Assembly (NCBI GenBank): GCA_014898415.1
Contig: RCTD01000003.1
Span: forward strand, 558,001-622,000
From: Stromatinia cepivora
Taxonomy: Eukaryota > Ascomycota > Leotiomycetes > Helotiales > Sclerotiniaceae
DNA: 64,000 nt
Reading direction: 5' to 3'
Shown here: positions 11,960-22,220 of the stretch, in pieces
How the letters are laid out: each line of letters starts with the position of its first letter
Position numbering within the stretch: the first letter of the stretch is position 1
Notes under the pieces: model-generated
Told to the model about the DNA's origin: nothing
The model's database searches: none
Seen by the model: only the letters and a program-made list of their open reading frames with translations
Made by a program: the position numbers and the translations under genes

Positions 11960-14900
11960 ATGAGCTCCTGGATGAACGACGCTGCCGTCCAAAATCATAA
12001 TGGCGCAGGCTTTAATCACATTAACGAATCGAATACCGGAGGAAATATGATGGACCCATCGGTTTTTATGCCCACTTCATCATCCTTTGATCCCAATCAA
12101 TTCCAGAATCAACAATTACAACAAAGAATGCAAAATGGTGGAATGCGCAATGGGTCGCCAGCTTTCAATAACCCTGTGTATCAGACCAATCCTGTTATTC
12201 CATCAAAGAGACCAAGGCCAAGGGAAGATAGTTTAGGTACATCACCGAGGCAAGCTTCTGGCATGTTACCTAACTCTCGCTCACAAACTCCACAACAAGC
12301 TGCTTATCCCGGGTATCAACCTAATAATGTCCTTCCACAACATGCGCCTCAACAGAATCCATACGCGCATCTACAAAATGGATCAAGTAATGCCAGTCCG
12401 TCTCCTATCATGGCTAACCAGCTACGTCCTGGCGGCGTACCACAACGAGTCTCTACAGCTTCTCCTCATCCCTTCTCACCTTCACAATCCGACCATGGTA
12501 GTAGAGTCGATACACCACAAAGTAGTACATTTGCTCAGAACACTCCTTACGCACCTGCATATAGTCAAATTTTACCCCCCCCACCTGGACGAACTTCGGC
12601 ACCACCGCAGAGCGTGATGTCAACACCACAGATGCCACCTACAATGTCACAACCTCAAATGTATAATCAACAGGTCCAACCACTAAACCATCAGTCGCAA
12701 CAGAAGACATCTTTGGATCAAACCAGGCAAATGTACCAGATGCGACTACAACAGTCACTCCAGCAACAACAGCAACAGAGCAATTTACATGCTGCACAAC
12801 GACAAAACATGTCACCTAGTGTGAATCCATTATCTCAAGGGCAGATGATGCAAGCACCAAATGGTCAATTTACTGGCATGCGACCTCAGCAAGCTTCACT
12901 GGCCCAAAATCAAAACCAGAACAACTTCCTCAAAAGCTTGGCTGCATTCATGCAGTCAAAAGGTCTTCCTTTAGAGACAAATCCATTCGTGGGGGATCGA
13001 CATGTCAATGTTTTTGTGTTGTATATGGCAGTTTCCAAATACGGAGGCTACAGGAATGTCACAGCACAAAATGCATGGGGGCAAATCGCGCAAACCATTC
13101 AAATACATCCTTTGAGATACCCAAATGTGCCTCCGCAACTTAAGGCTTTATATGAGAGAAATCTCCTTGCGTTCGAGGAGGCTTATAACTCGAATATGCA
13201 ACGGCAAAGAGCAGCCGCAATGAAACAGGGCGGTAGCATCGGGGTACCCCAAATGTCGCCCACTAAACAAATGCCTCCATCAAATTCTATGCAAGCGTCA
13301 CACTATATGCAACAGCAAATGGCCCAACAGCAACATCTTCAGCAACAACAAACCACTCCTATGAAGCAAATGACGCCTTTACATCATCCTCAACAACCTG
13401 TCATGAATGGTTTCTCAACACCACAACCCGCACAAGCACATCCCTTAGGACCTCAAAGCCATGCTCGAGATAGTCTCTCGAGGAGTGTTGAGGCTACACC
13501 GCCGCAAAATAACGGCGTCTACCCAATACCGTCTCCAGCCTCGGCGCCAAAGTCTGGTAGTATATCATTGGCATCACCTCATCCTGGCATGGTACCAGCA
13601 TTAGATGAACAAAACCAAGATGAACTAATGAATGTTGTCCTCCCAGAGAAATTGAAGGTCTTTTCGCGGGTTCCTGATGACAACGGCGGCTATCTTGGTC
13701 TATCGACTCTTCGTGATACTGGAACTCAGTTGTTGAAATTGAGGCCGGATTTCCCACCGTTGACTGAAATTGGTACCATTGACGTCCATGCCTTAACCAT
13801 GAGTCTGCAATCGGGACTACGTGCCGAAGTACGTCTGGCTTTAGATACTCTGGCGCTTGTGTCCTCGGAACAACGCCTACCTATAGAATTGAGGTATTGT
13901 GACGATCTAGTCGAGACACTTGTTGATTGTGCCGAGGAGCAAGTTGAATTATTGGCCGAGAACGCAGCTGAGGTGTCGGATATGATGCTCATAAATTCAT
14001 ACGAAGATGTTGTCCGCGCCTGCCAAGCTGACAAGGAAAACCTGCAAGATATTCCACCGTTTGGGTCAGAAGAGTACCAAGTAGACCGAGCTGTCGAGAA
14101 GTTGATTTGCATAACCAGTATTATGCGAAACCTTTCATTTCATGAACCGAATCTTTTGTTCCTTGCAGAAGAGTTTGTTATCAAATTCTTCTGCGTGGTA
14201 ATAAGATACCTGGGAACTCGAAATATGCTACTCAGGACGAATCAGAACACGCTAGAGTTTATGAAAGATGGCATTGTTTTACTATCAAATATTGCACATG
14301 AGATCAAGTTACCTGGTCGCGAGCAGGCATTATGTTTATTGCACTTCCTCTTAGCATTCGCCCCCTGCCCGCCTCCAAACACAATGGGATCCGATAGAAT
14401 CACATTCTCGCAGTACGAGCCAACTATTCATTATTATATCTATCCCGCTCTTGATAGTCTTGCCAAGCTTCTTGCGCGGGATGAACCAAACCGTACGCAT
14501 TACAAAACGATTTTTGCCTCTGACGTGTCTTCCTCTCCACCTTTCGACCTTCTGACAAGAACATTTGCTCTGTCTATTTCGGTGATACCTGACCAGCAGA
14601 AGGATCCCAAACGGGGAACTTTTCTACCTTTGGTGGAAGCACGAAAACCGATGTTGATGCAAGGCATACTGGCCGCAGAACTGCTGGCAAACCTTGCACC
14701 AGGATACGACAGCGGCATTGCGAAAGCCTGGTTGACTTCAGAAGATGGATTTGCAAAGAATCTTTCGCACCTTGTGTTAGCATTATGCCACGAAGCTCCG
14801 CAGGGCCCTTCGCACGGTAGAGTTTCTGCCGTACCCAAAACAGCTGAGGAAGAAGCAATGTTACATATCGTTCTTGGTGGCATTGGAATATTACGCCGAC

Positions 14901-15055
14901 TGGCTGAGAAGTCACGAGACCCTGAAGATCCGACCTCTATGATACCCATACCTGGAATGCCAACGACGGAACGAATAATAAAACTACATGAACGCAAGCA
15001 GCCTAGGCTGAAGGAGGCATTGCGACAATTGTGCGCTTTTACAAGTCTTGGCTAA
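11960..15055 (+). CDS. SWI/SNF subunit with ARID domain (SWI1-like)
   Basis: Single coding exon, 1031 aa. It is a DNA-binding subunit of a SWI/SNF chromatin-remodelling complex acting in the nucleus. Roughly the first 320 residues are Gln-, Pro-, Ser- and Asn-rich and disordered, with many QQQ runs, as in SWI1/ARID1 proteins. The ARID/BRIGHT domain is at about 320-412, with FLKSLAAFMQSKG, a VNVFVLYMAVSKYGG core and the terminal LLAFEEAY. A second Gln-rich stretch follows, then a long helical C-terminal half resembling the SWI1 homology region (DALTMSL-like and LRNLSFH-type motifs). The ATG at 11960 (MSSWMND) is chosen because the in-frame sequence upstream has no ATG and crosses a likely splice acceptor. 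Neighbouring mL49 is transcribed toward it. Confidence 0.88.
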   Translation: MSSWMNDAAVQNHNGAGFNHINESNTGGNMMDPSVFMPTSSSFDPNQFQNQQLQQRMQNGGMRNGSPAFNNPVYQTNPVIPSKRPRPREDSLGTSPRQASGMLPNSRSQTPQQAAYPGYQPNNVLPQHAPQQNPYAHLQNGSSNASPSPIMANQLRPGGVPQRVSTASPHPFSPSQSDHGSRVDTPQSSTFAQNTPYAPAYSQILPPPPGRTSAPPQSVMSTPQMPPTMSQPQMYNQQVQPLNHQSQQKTSLDQTRQMYQMRLQQSLQQQQQQSNLHAAQRQNMSPSVNPLSQGQMMQAPNGQFTGMRPQQASLAQNQNQNNFLKSLAAFMQSKGLPLETNPFVGDRHVNVFVLYMAVSKYGGYRNVTAQNAWGQIAQTIQIHPLRYPNVPPQLKALYERNLLAFEEAYNSNMQRQRAAAMKQGGSIGVPQMSPTKQMPPSNSMQASHYMQQQMAQQQHLQQQQTTPMKQMTPLHHPQQPVMNGFSTPQPAQAHPLGPQSHARDSLSRSVEATPPQNNGVYPIPSPASAPKSGSISLASPHPGMVPALDEQNQDELMNVVLPEKLKVFSRVPDDNGGYLGLSTLRDTGTQLLKLRPDFPPLTEIGTIDVHALTMSLQSGLRAEVRLALDTLALVSSEQRLPIELRYCDDLVETLVDCAEEQVELLAENAAEVSDMMLINSYEDVVRACQADKENLQDIPPFGSEEYQVDRAVEKLICITSIMRNLSFHEPNLLFLAEEFVIKFFCVVIRYLGTRNMLLRTNQNTLEFMKDGIVLLSNIAHEIKLPGREQALCLLHFLLAFAPCPPPNTMGSDRITFSQYEPTIHYYIYPALDSLAKLLARDEPNRTHYKTIFASDVSSSPPFDLLTRTFALSISVIPDQQKDPKRGTFLPLVEARKPMLMQGILAAELLANLAPGYDSGIAKAWLTSEDGFAKNLSHLVLALCHEAPQGPSHGRVSAVPKTAEEEAMLHIVLGGIGILRRLAEKSRDPEDPTSMIPIPGMPTTERIIKLHERKQPRLKEALRQLCAFTSLG

Positions 15056-15368
15056 TGAGCGATTGGGTTTTCATAAATGTACTAAGGTTCATAGACGCAT
15101 GAATTAATAGCGTATGGAGTCGGCGTTTGTAATTTGATATATCTGCCTGCTCAGCGTGGCATTTGCTTGAAGTGTGTGATTCTTGTGGTATGGTTGGTAT
15201 TGGTTTTTGTGTACAAGGGATGATAGTTCTCTTGAAAAGCAAGAGTGTATTGTACATATAGGCATGATTCTGTAGAATGATATTCAAAGCAAACCATTGC
15301 TTTGGAAACACAACGAAACCAGCATAAATTCTTCATCGTCCATGTAACGTGTTGCGAGTACTCTTCCA
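15056..15368. other. Convergent 3' region between the SWI1-like gene and mL49
   Basis: The 313 bp between two facing stop codons should hold both 3' UTRs. No other feature is visible. Confidence 0.5.
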
Positions 15369-15828
15369 TTAAAAGTGTCGCTCCTCCAGGAACTTCTCAA
15401 CTTCCGGTTTGCACGACCCCTATAATATAGTCAGGATACTGATGTGATGAGACCCGTCAAAACCTGCTCTGCGTGCATACCTTGATTATAATTTGCTTCG
15501 TCAATTGATTAACGCGGACCTCCTTATTAAAGAATGCCTCTTCTAATTGCTCCTTCAACTTCATAATATCCCCTTCAATCTTTCTAATTTTTGTCTGCTT
15601 CAAGTTACCACCTGCTTTAGCAAGTGCATATACTGGCAGGTTTTTCGACGGTGTTCGAGATACATGGTACGGTTGATTTGGGGCATTCGCAGATGTAATT
15701 TGTGGAGGAGTAGACGTTGAGATTGAGCTTGAGGAGGCGGAGTTTGTAGATAGCCTAGCGACACCGAGGAAATATCGTAAAGTGGTTGACCTGGGCAAAC
15801 CCATTGGCCTAAGGAATTGGAGTGACAT
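15369..15828 (-). CDS. Mitochondrial large-subunit ribosomal protein mL49 (Img2-like)
   Basis: Two exons (15828-15481 and 15419-15369) give 132 aa. It is a protein of the mitochondrial large ribosomal subunit, of the mL49/Img2 family. The N-terminal ~45 residues are rich in Arg, Ser, Leu and Thr without acidic residues, fitting a mitochondrial targeting peptide. The family core follows: YHVSRTPSKNLPVYALAKAGG, then KIRKIEGDIMKLKEQLEEAF. The 61-nt intron has donor GTATGC, a CTGAC branch point and acceptor TATAG, and its removal adds a C-terminal GSCKPEVEKFLEERHF, which matches the family's end. An upstream in-frame ATG at 15915 would add 29 residues; 15828 is preferred because it puts the presequence first. 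Confidence 0.85.
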
Positions 15829-16065
15829 CGTAGAGGTTATGTGGTTGTGAAAAATATTGATTTCTGAATCTATACCCCAAACTTCATACGAAATCGCGAA
15901 CTTTCTCAAAGACAAAAAGACGCTAATGATTTAAGCTACCCTCCACTAGCGTGAAATTTTGTAGGCGGGCGCACACAATCCATCAAATTCCGACATCTTT
16001 ATCCAGCGAAAGTGTGAACCCCCACCACTATTTCCAACTCACGACAGCACAATAGGATCGTAATC

Positions 16066-17472
16066 ATGGCGGATAATACTCCCACGACTGCGAATGACCT
16101 TCTTAACGGTGCTGCTCAAGTAGCCAAAAGCCCCGAGGAAATCGCCAAAGAGAACGATCTCCTTCCAAAACTCATTACCCACCTCGACAGACATTTAATC
16201 TTCCCTTTGCTACAGTTTGTCGCAGACCAAGATGAGGAGCCAGCGCCAGAAATCACTAAGGCAAAATTCGAGTTGTTGAAGAAGACCAACATGACGGATT
16301 ATGTGGCAAGTTTATATTGCGAAATTGAAGGGGTTGAGGAACCACCAAAGGAATACGCGACCAAGAGACAAGAAATTCTTCAACGACTAGAAATTTTCGG
16401 ACAAGAGAGCGAGAAGATCACAGATTTGCTGGGCCGAGAGGATGTCGTTACTGGTTTGAGAAGCGATAAGGTTGCCAATTTGGAGTTCTTGAAGAAGGAG
16501 CATGATGTACGTTTTGGAATTTTGATGTACTGAAAATTTAATCTGACAAAGAAATAGGTCACAATTGATATGGTTAACGTCTTATATGACTTCGGAAACT
16601 TCCAATACAGTTGTGGAAATTACGGAGCAGCTGCCGAACTCCTTTACCAATTCAGAGTCCTCTCTACCGATGACGATAAAGTTACTGCAGCAACATGGGG
16701 CAAATTGGCTTGTGAGATCTTGACTGGAAACTGGGAGTCCGCTATGGAGGAAGTCCAAAAAGTGAAGGAATTGATCGAGACCAAGCTCTTTAACAAACCT
16801 GTCGCACAACTTAACCACCGAACCTGGCTCATTCACTGGGCTTTGTTCCCATTCTTCAACCACGAACCCGCTCGTGATGTTATCTGCGACCTTTTCTTCT
16901 CCCCAGCATTCATCAACACCATTCAAACCGCCTGCCCATGGATCCTTAGATATTTGACTGCTGCAGTTATTACCAACCGCAACCGTACACGCAACACCGG
17001 TCAATATCAAAAGCAACTTAAAGATATTATCCGTATTGTCAAGCAAGAAAACTACGAATACTCAGACCCAGTTACCGATTTTATCAAGGCCCTATACCTC
17101 GACTTCGATTTCGAAGAGGCCCAAAAGAAACTCTCCGAAGCCGAAGAAGTTCTCCGTTCCGATTTCTTCCTTGTTGCAGCCTCTGAAAACTTTGTCGAGG
17201 CCGCAAGACATTTGATTAGTGAAAGCTATTGCAAGATTCATCAAAGAATCGATATCAAGGATTTGAGTGCAAGATTGGGCTTGAACCAAGATGAGGGTGA
17301 AAAATGGATTGTCAATCTCATCAGAGATACTAGAGTTGACGCCAAGATTGATTATAAGGAAGGAACAGTTGTCATGAATCACCCACCAAGCAGCGTATAC
17401 CAACAAGTAATTGAGAGGACAAAGGGAGGATTTTTCAGAACACAAGTTTTAAGTGCGGCTGTTGCGAAGTAA
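16066..17472 (+). CDS. Translation initiation factor eIF3 subunit e (INT6)
   Basis: Two exons (16066-16506 and 16558-17472) give 451 aa. It is a subunit of the eIF3 complex, which binds the 40S ribosome and recruits mRNA in the cytoplasm. Family signs are the N-terminal [15 protein letters not shown], the central [18 protein letters not shown] and [16 protein letters not shown] helices, and a C-terminal PCI domain (about residues 240-410) that ends with a winged helix containing [20 protein letters not shown]. The 51-nt intron has donor GTACGT and acceptor ATAG; without splicing the frame stops at 16533. Length is typical. The start sits in a good context (ATCATGG). Confidence 0.95.
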
Positions 17473-18451
17473 GGGAATCTACTCTCACTCCAAGGGGTTA
17501 GAGAGAAGTTAGGAACGTGGAAGCTGTTATCTGGGTCTCTGATAATGGGTTAGATGGGATCACGCATACTGAACGATGTATATGGTCGGTCTGCTACGAT
17601 CTGGTCTGGTCTGCATGGCTGTAGGCTGGCTGGCGTTTGGATTGGGGAAAATAAATAGCAAAAATGGATGTGAATGAAATGACATAGTAGAATGATCGAT
17701 TCAGTTTCAATTTTAGCTGTGCCCGATTGTCGACGAGATGATATGGGGATGGTGACCATAAGGCGAGATGCAGGTACAGACAGCAGATACTGAGGATTAG
17801 AGAAGAGAAATGTATTGAGAGCGAATGATTTCTTCATTTCGTTGCTTGTATGCATACATTAAGTTTCTGGATACATCTTTGGCGGAGTGAACTAACTACA
17901 TGCTGATTTCCATCTTCGTTTCTGTTGTCTCTTTGTATAGTTACATTTATATACTCGGTTATTCTAACAAATGGATTGGCTGCTGCATAGAGGGATAAAT
18001 CATCGGGGTAGTCCTCACGCTTCCATTCATTCTAGAGATTGTTATACACTGGGGCTTTGTTCGGGCAGGGCTTTGGATTTCGAGTGATGGCGGTGATGGA
18101 TACCTACTCTACATCTTAACGAGCGGTCGAAGAAGCAGTTCATACTAACAAATCAACTACGCCTAAGAAAAGACACAAATAGAACAAAGCAACTTAATTC
18201 TTTCACTTATTTCGGTTCTACTGTGTTCTATAATAATGAAATACAAAGGCTCCTTGATTTTCGAACAAGGAGGAATTATGTACAATAGGGTTGCTTGAAC
18301 AATGCCCTTCTTTCCTTATATTGATTTTTGTCCCGCGAGATATTTTCTTCTGATGATTTTTAAAACTCCTTTGAAATACTTATCTGGTTTACTATTTACC
18401 TTTGCATACATACTATCTACCAGAACACGTTTTACATCTCCATATCCAAAC
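17473..18451. other. Intergenic after eIF3e
   Basis: Contains the eIF3e 3' UTR and the upstream region of the next gene. A minus-strand open frame of about 100 codons (17550-17855) has no recognisable features. Nothing else is seen. Confidence 0.4.
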
Positions 18452-18545
18452 ACATACATACATACATACATACATACATACATACATACATACATACATA
18501 CATACATACATACATACATACATACATACATACATACTTACTTAC
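18452..18545. repeat. CATA tetranucleotide microsatellite
   Basis: About 21 to 22 copies of a CATA/ACAT unit, ending in CTTACTTAC. It lies about 70 bp before the ATG of the Gln-Ala repeat gene. It is open in several frames only because the 4-bp unit lacks stops. Confidence 0.95.
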
Positions 18546-18611
18546 ACCACGAAACGAACCAACTATCCTCATCCACCCAACCAGAAACCAAAACCAAAAC
18601 CAAAACCAAAC

Positions 18612-19583
18612 ATGCCAAAACACACACCCCGTCTTCCAGGTCAACCCCTCCAAGAACGTCCATGGGCAGAACCACATATCCCGGAAATGTTAAGTAGAAC
18701 ATTATTTCGCGAACCAACTCTTGCTCGTAGACAACGGCAGGCACAAGTACAGGCACAAGTACAAGTACAAGCACAAGCACAAGCACAAGCACAAGCACAA
18801 GCACAAGCACAAGCACAAGTACAAAGACCACGGGTAAGTATACAAACAGCCGAAGAAACATATTCGCTTACCCATCCCCCTGCTCCTATCTATACCATAT
18901 CACCGGAGTCAGAACCGCGAGTTCCGGGTATTGTATCCCCTGTTTCTCCTCTTACTCCTGAGATCCAAATTCAAGGTAACGCTCAACAAAACGCACCCGA
19001 ACATCTAACCCTAGAAATAACCCTCGAGCCTGCAACCCCCTCCTCCGAACTCGAACCCCTAGCCCACTGGTACTTTCACGATCAAGCCGCAAATCACTAT
19101 CCAGAAAAACATGTCTCGATTAGTACTTCTTCCGCATATACTACACTTCAACTTTCTCCGAATGCAGCGGAGTTTGTTGCTGGGGAGGATGGGGGGGATG
19201 GAAGGGGTATGTGGGGAGTGGGGAAGAATGCGAGGAAGAGTGTGGGGAAGAGTGTTAAGAGGGCGAGGAAGAGTGTTAAGAAGGTGAGAAATTGGTTGAA
19301 GGAGCATAATGAGGTGAGGGTTAGAGAGAGGGGGGAGAGGGAGAGGGGGAGGGTGGGGGATTTGGTTGTTAGGGAGAGGGTTTTTGAGGGGGATGTGGAG
19401 GGTGTGGAGGGGGAGGATGGAAAGGGAATGGGAATGGGGTTTAGAGGGAAGGCGAAGGAGATGATGAGGAGGGGGGCGGATAGATTGAGGAAATTGGGGT
19501 CTGGGGATTCAGGGAAGAAAGGAGAGAAGAAGATGGTTTGGAGGGAGTTGAAGAGGATTAGGGGGTTTCAGCATATTGAGTAG
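18612..19583 (+). CDS. Hypothetical protein with Gln-Ala/Val repeat and basic C-terminus
   Basis: A 323-aa open frame of unknown function. The ATG at 18612 (MPKHTPRLPGQ) lies after the CATA microsatellite and a CAAAAC-rich leader, which are unlikely to be coding. Residues about 38-75 are a run of Gln-Ala/Gln-Val dipeptides from a hexanucleotide repeat. The middle (about 80-195) is Pro/Ser/Thr/Glu-rich and probably disordered. The last ~110 residues are strongly charged, with repeated ARKSVGKSVK-type basic motifs and RERGERERGR, coded by an unusually G-rich strand. No signal peptide or membrane helix is obvious. The compositional bias means part of the frame could be an artefact, but a 972-nt uninterrupted frame through a non-repetitive middle favours a real gene. 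Confidence 0.5.
   Translation: MPKHTPRLPGQPLQERPWAEPHIPEMLSRTLFREPTLARRQRQAQVQAQVQVQAQAQAQAQAQAQAQAQVQRPRVSIQTAEETYSLTHPPAPIYTISPESEPRVPGIVSPVSPLTPEIQIQGNAQQNAPEHLTLEITLEPATPSSELEPLAHWYFHDQAANHYPEKHVSISTSSAYTTLQLSPNAAEFVAGEDGGDGRGMWGVGKNARKSVGKSVKRARKSVKKVRNWLKEHNEVRVRERGERERGRVGDLVVRERVFEGDVEGVEGEDGKGMGMGFRGKAKEMMRRGADRLRKLGSGDSGKKGEKKMVWRELKRIRGFQHIE
18738..18828 (+). repeat. In-frame hexanucleotide (GCACAA/GTACAA) repeat
   Basis: About 15 copies of a 6-bp unit code for alternating Gln-Ala or Gln-Val in the hypothetical protein. Because the unit is 6 bp, copy-number change keeps the reading frame. Confidence 0.9.
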
Positions 19584-20681
19584 GTGGGTGAGTATCATGT
19601 GAGTATTCTAGGTGGGTTTTGCTTTTTCTTCTCTTTCTTTTCTTTCTCTTTCGGTTGAAGTTCTTTATTTTTGATGCATACATACATGCGAGGTATGAAG
19701 GTATGAAGGTAAGTTATAGAATATTTACCTAGGTATATTAATAAGAAATTTTGTTTTACTTCATATTTAAGTTCCTTATGATATAATACAATTTACAACA
19801 TTCTCAATCATCCACAAACTTCACAAACTTCACAATCCATAATATAATAATATATAATAAGATTAGCTCACTACCTAGTACCTACACAACATACATCTCA
19901 AAACACATTTTCAATAATCGATATTACAAATCTAACTAATTTCACGCCACTGGATCGTCTTAACACCACCTATCCATCAATCATCAACAAACAGATCATC
20001 AATAGATCATCGATAAATAGCCAATATCATTCATCGATTAGATTAAAATCATCTAATCATCCAATTACACAATAAGAGAAAGATACAATTCTTACTGCAT
20101 CACTTTATACAGACATATATCGGGTAGAATCATCCACCCATACGTACATACGTATATATACAATCTATCTATTTATCTATCTACTTCATACACGGATATC
20201 GATACCAACTATCACAGATACCAACAAAACAGATCGATTGGAGATCGATTGAATTGATCTTATTATACTTTGATGTATCGGGCGAGAATCAAGTCTAATA
20301 GGTTGATTGGTTGGTTATTTTGCTGGTGCAGGGTAGAATCATAGGGGTGGTATAGTATTGCTTCGCAGATTAGGTATTGCGGAGATATAGGGCAAAGATA
20401 CAGGGCAGAGATACAGAGCAGAGATACAGGGCAGAGATACGGGGCAATGAGTGGGCGTTCTCACATTGGAGTTGCCTATGCATGTTGCATCCTAGCAGTA
20501 TATATAATGCTCACGATTCCCGGTTGTCAAACTTTCAAATACTACATAGGCACTGATATCACAAGAAGTTGAAAAAAAGGTACATCTAATTATTTTATAG
20601 CTTCTCGTCCTAGTGCTACTTTGACCAAGATAAGATTCTACCTGTATCATTACCAGCATCATTACCAGCAATCAAAGCGAA
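19584..20681. other. AT-rich intergenic spacer
   Basis: No gene is seen. From about 19730 the sequence is AT-rich with ATCA/TCATC-type low-complexity runs to about 20270, then a short 14-bp tandem repeat. Confidence 0.45.
20388..20445. repeat. 14-bp tandem repeat (AGATACAGGGCAG)
   Basis: About four imperfect copies of a 14-bp unit of the type GGGCAGAGATACAG lie in tandem. It may be part of the promoter of the small Cys-rich ORF downstream, but no function can be assigned. Confidence 0.75.
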
Positions 20682-20771
20682 GTGACCGAGAGATCAAACA
20701 TCGACCTCAAAGAAGTGTGCGTCCTTAGTGCATTCTTCCTAATCCTGGCGCCAACTACCACGTATAGAACC

Positions 20772-20927
20772 ATGTGCCATATCGAAATCTGGGAGTGGAC
20801 CTGCCGGCACGACGTTACAACTAGAAACGGCTGGAAATCTTGTCATAACAGTGTCTGCCCTAGGCAGGGGAAAGATACTGTTGGAAGCTACTCCGACTTC
20901 TGCAACGAGTGTCAAGTTCAAGCTTGA
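20772..20927 (+). CDS. Small cysteine-rich hypothetical protein
   Basis: A 51-aa frame from the second ATG; an upstream in-frame ATG at 20682 would give 81 aa. It has an aromatic/acidic start (MCHIEIWEWTCRHD) and six cysteines with short spacings, including SCHNSVC and FCNEC. This recalls the many short fungal proteins that pair CxxH- and CxxxxC-like motifs, but I do not recognise a named family. The shorter form has no signal peptide; the 81-aa form has a hydrophobic AFFLILAP stretch that could be part of one. No intron is evident. It may be a real short gene or chance. Confidence 0.35.
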   Translation: MCHIEIWEWTCRHDVTTRNGWKSCHNSVCPRQGKDTVGSYSDFCNECQVQA

Positions 20928-21157
20928 TGCGGAATTTCGGGAAGAGAGGAAGGCTGTCGATGGCTGATTATATATCCATTGAGGGAGGGGTACAGCGCGG
21001 GATGATGGTATCTTCGATAGGTCTGTTTGGACTGATGGTGGAGGATAGAATGATGATCCGCAGGCCAGATGATAGTATTGTTGCTTTGCAAAACTTGTTT
21101 TAGTCGCTCTCCAAATACACCCGCAGCCCGCAATATCAACGCGATTATTTAACCACA

Positions 21158-21635
21158 CTAGTTTCCCTCTTGGAAGCTATTCAATTATCAGCCAATGTCA
21201 TACCGGATAAAGAAGATGCAATGGTGTCACTAACCCATATCCACATTCTGGACATGTGTAAATAATTGTTGAACCTTCGTCGGCACCTCTCATCTGCACA
21301 TTACGGAAAGTCATTTCCTCCGCCGGACAGTCTATATTTGGATTTTCACAGCTGCGTTTGACTCTTTCCGTGGACTTTCGATCGTCGGCAGATACTTGTT
21401 GAACATTTGAACGTTTCGTACGAAGGAGAGAGGGAAAGTTATCGGATCTGGCTATAGATACAGCTGATTGTCCTTCGTTCACCATTGAATCTACCACATT
21501 GTTAGCTTTTGTACACAGTAGAAGACAAGAGTATAATATACTTAGAACAGAATCTCCACAACAATCACATCTCACAAACTTGCCTGTAGACACATCCAGG
21601 AGATTGCCACAGGCGTCACAAAATTGCATGACCAT
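21158..21635 (-). CDS. RNA polymerase I subunit RPA12
   Basis: Three exons (21635-21542, 21490-21235, 21176-21158) give 122 aa, the usual size. RPA12 is the small subunit of nucleolar RNA polymerase I that supports transcript cleavage and termination, related to TFIIS. The N-terminal zinc ribbon shows CDACG at the start and CDCCG about 20 residues later. The C-terminal ribbon carries the acidic hairpin RGADEGS, the catalytic Asp-Glu being present, followed by YTCPECGY. The first intron (51 nt) has donor GTATAT and acceptor GGTAG after a GCTAAC branch point. The second has donor GTTAGT and, after CTGATAATTG, acceptor AATAG, giving the ending CGYGFQEGN. One oddity: the first two cysteines of the C-terminal ribbon are separated by six residues, not the usual two. 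Confidence 0.8.
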
Positions 21636-22220
21636 TGTGGCCGTTTGATGATATGTTGTGAAATGTGAAGCTAATGAAGAATTGCGAATATATTTTTTTG
21701 GTCGCGGCCTCATGCGGCATTAAGTTAATCCGCTTGATGTCGCCCCACTCATTATCAAATTTTATGCACCCTCGAATGTCTGTGCAAATGCAGGTGCAGA
21801 AATCACTCTAGCTAAATTCGATTTCGGGATAGCATCAATATATATGCATATAATAGAATAGATAGCGTGTCCTTTTATAGTTCATAGTCATATATGATAC
21901 TTTTGTTCTTAATAGAGAATGTATGGAGTATGTATTTTGAAGGAAAAGAGGGGAGGAAACCCGAAACGTTGGATTGTCCACTTGAAATCAAACAAGCGCG
22001 ATTTCTTGAAAGGAAAAGCTTATGAGATCATACATATGTGTGTATTCTATACGAAATGCAATACCTTAATGACTCCGTTATTTTGCGGTAGTATTTTGTT
22101 CTGGGAATATCATAGTGAGCAAGGGTGATTAAGATATATATGCTACACAAGTATATGAACATTAAAACTACAACTATCAATCTTCCTCAAAAGCATTAAT
22201 ACACCATATCTGCATCCCAA
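21636..22220. other. Intergenic between RPA12 and the carboxylesterase
   Basis: It holds the RPA12 promoter and the 3' region of the esterase gene. A 69-codon plus-strand frame (21919-22128) has no supporting features and is left out. Confidence 0.45.

Noticed and set aside
13726..14997. Antisense ORFs of 113-165 codons within the SWI1-like gene
   Set aside because: They are shadows of a well-supported coding exon and have no motif of their own.
18302..18697. Long ORFs over the CATA microsatellite on both strands
   Set aside because: They result from the 4-bp unit being stop-free; only the frame starting at 18612 continues into non-repetitive sequence.
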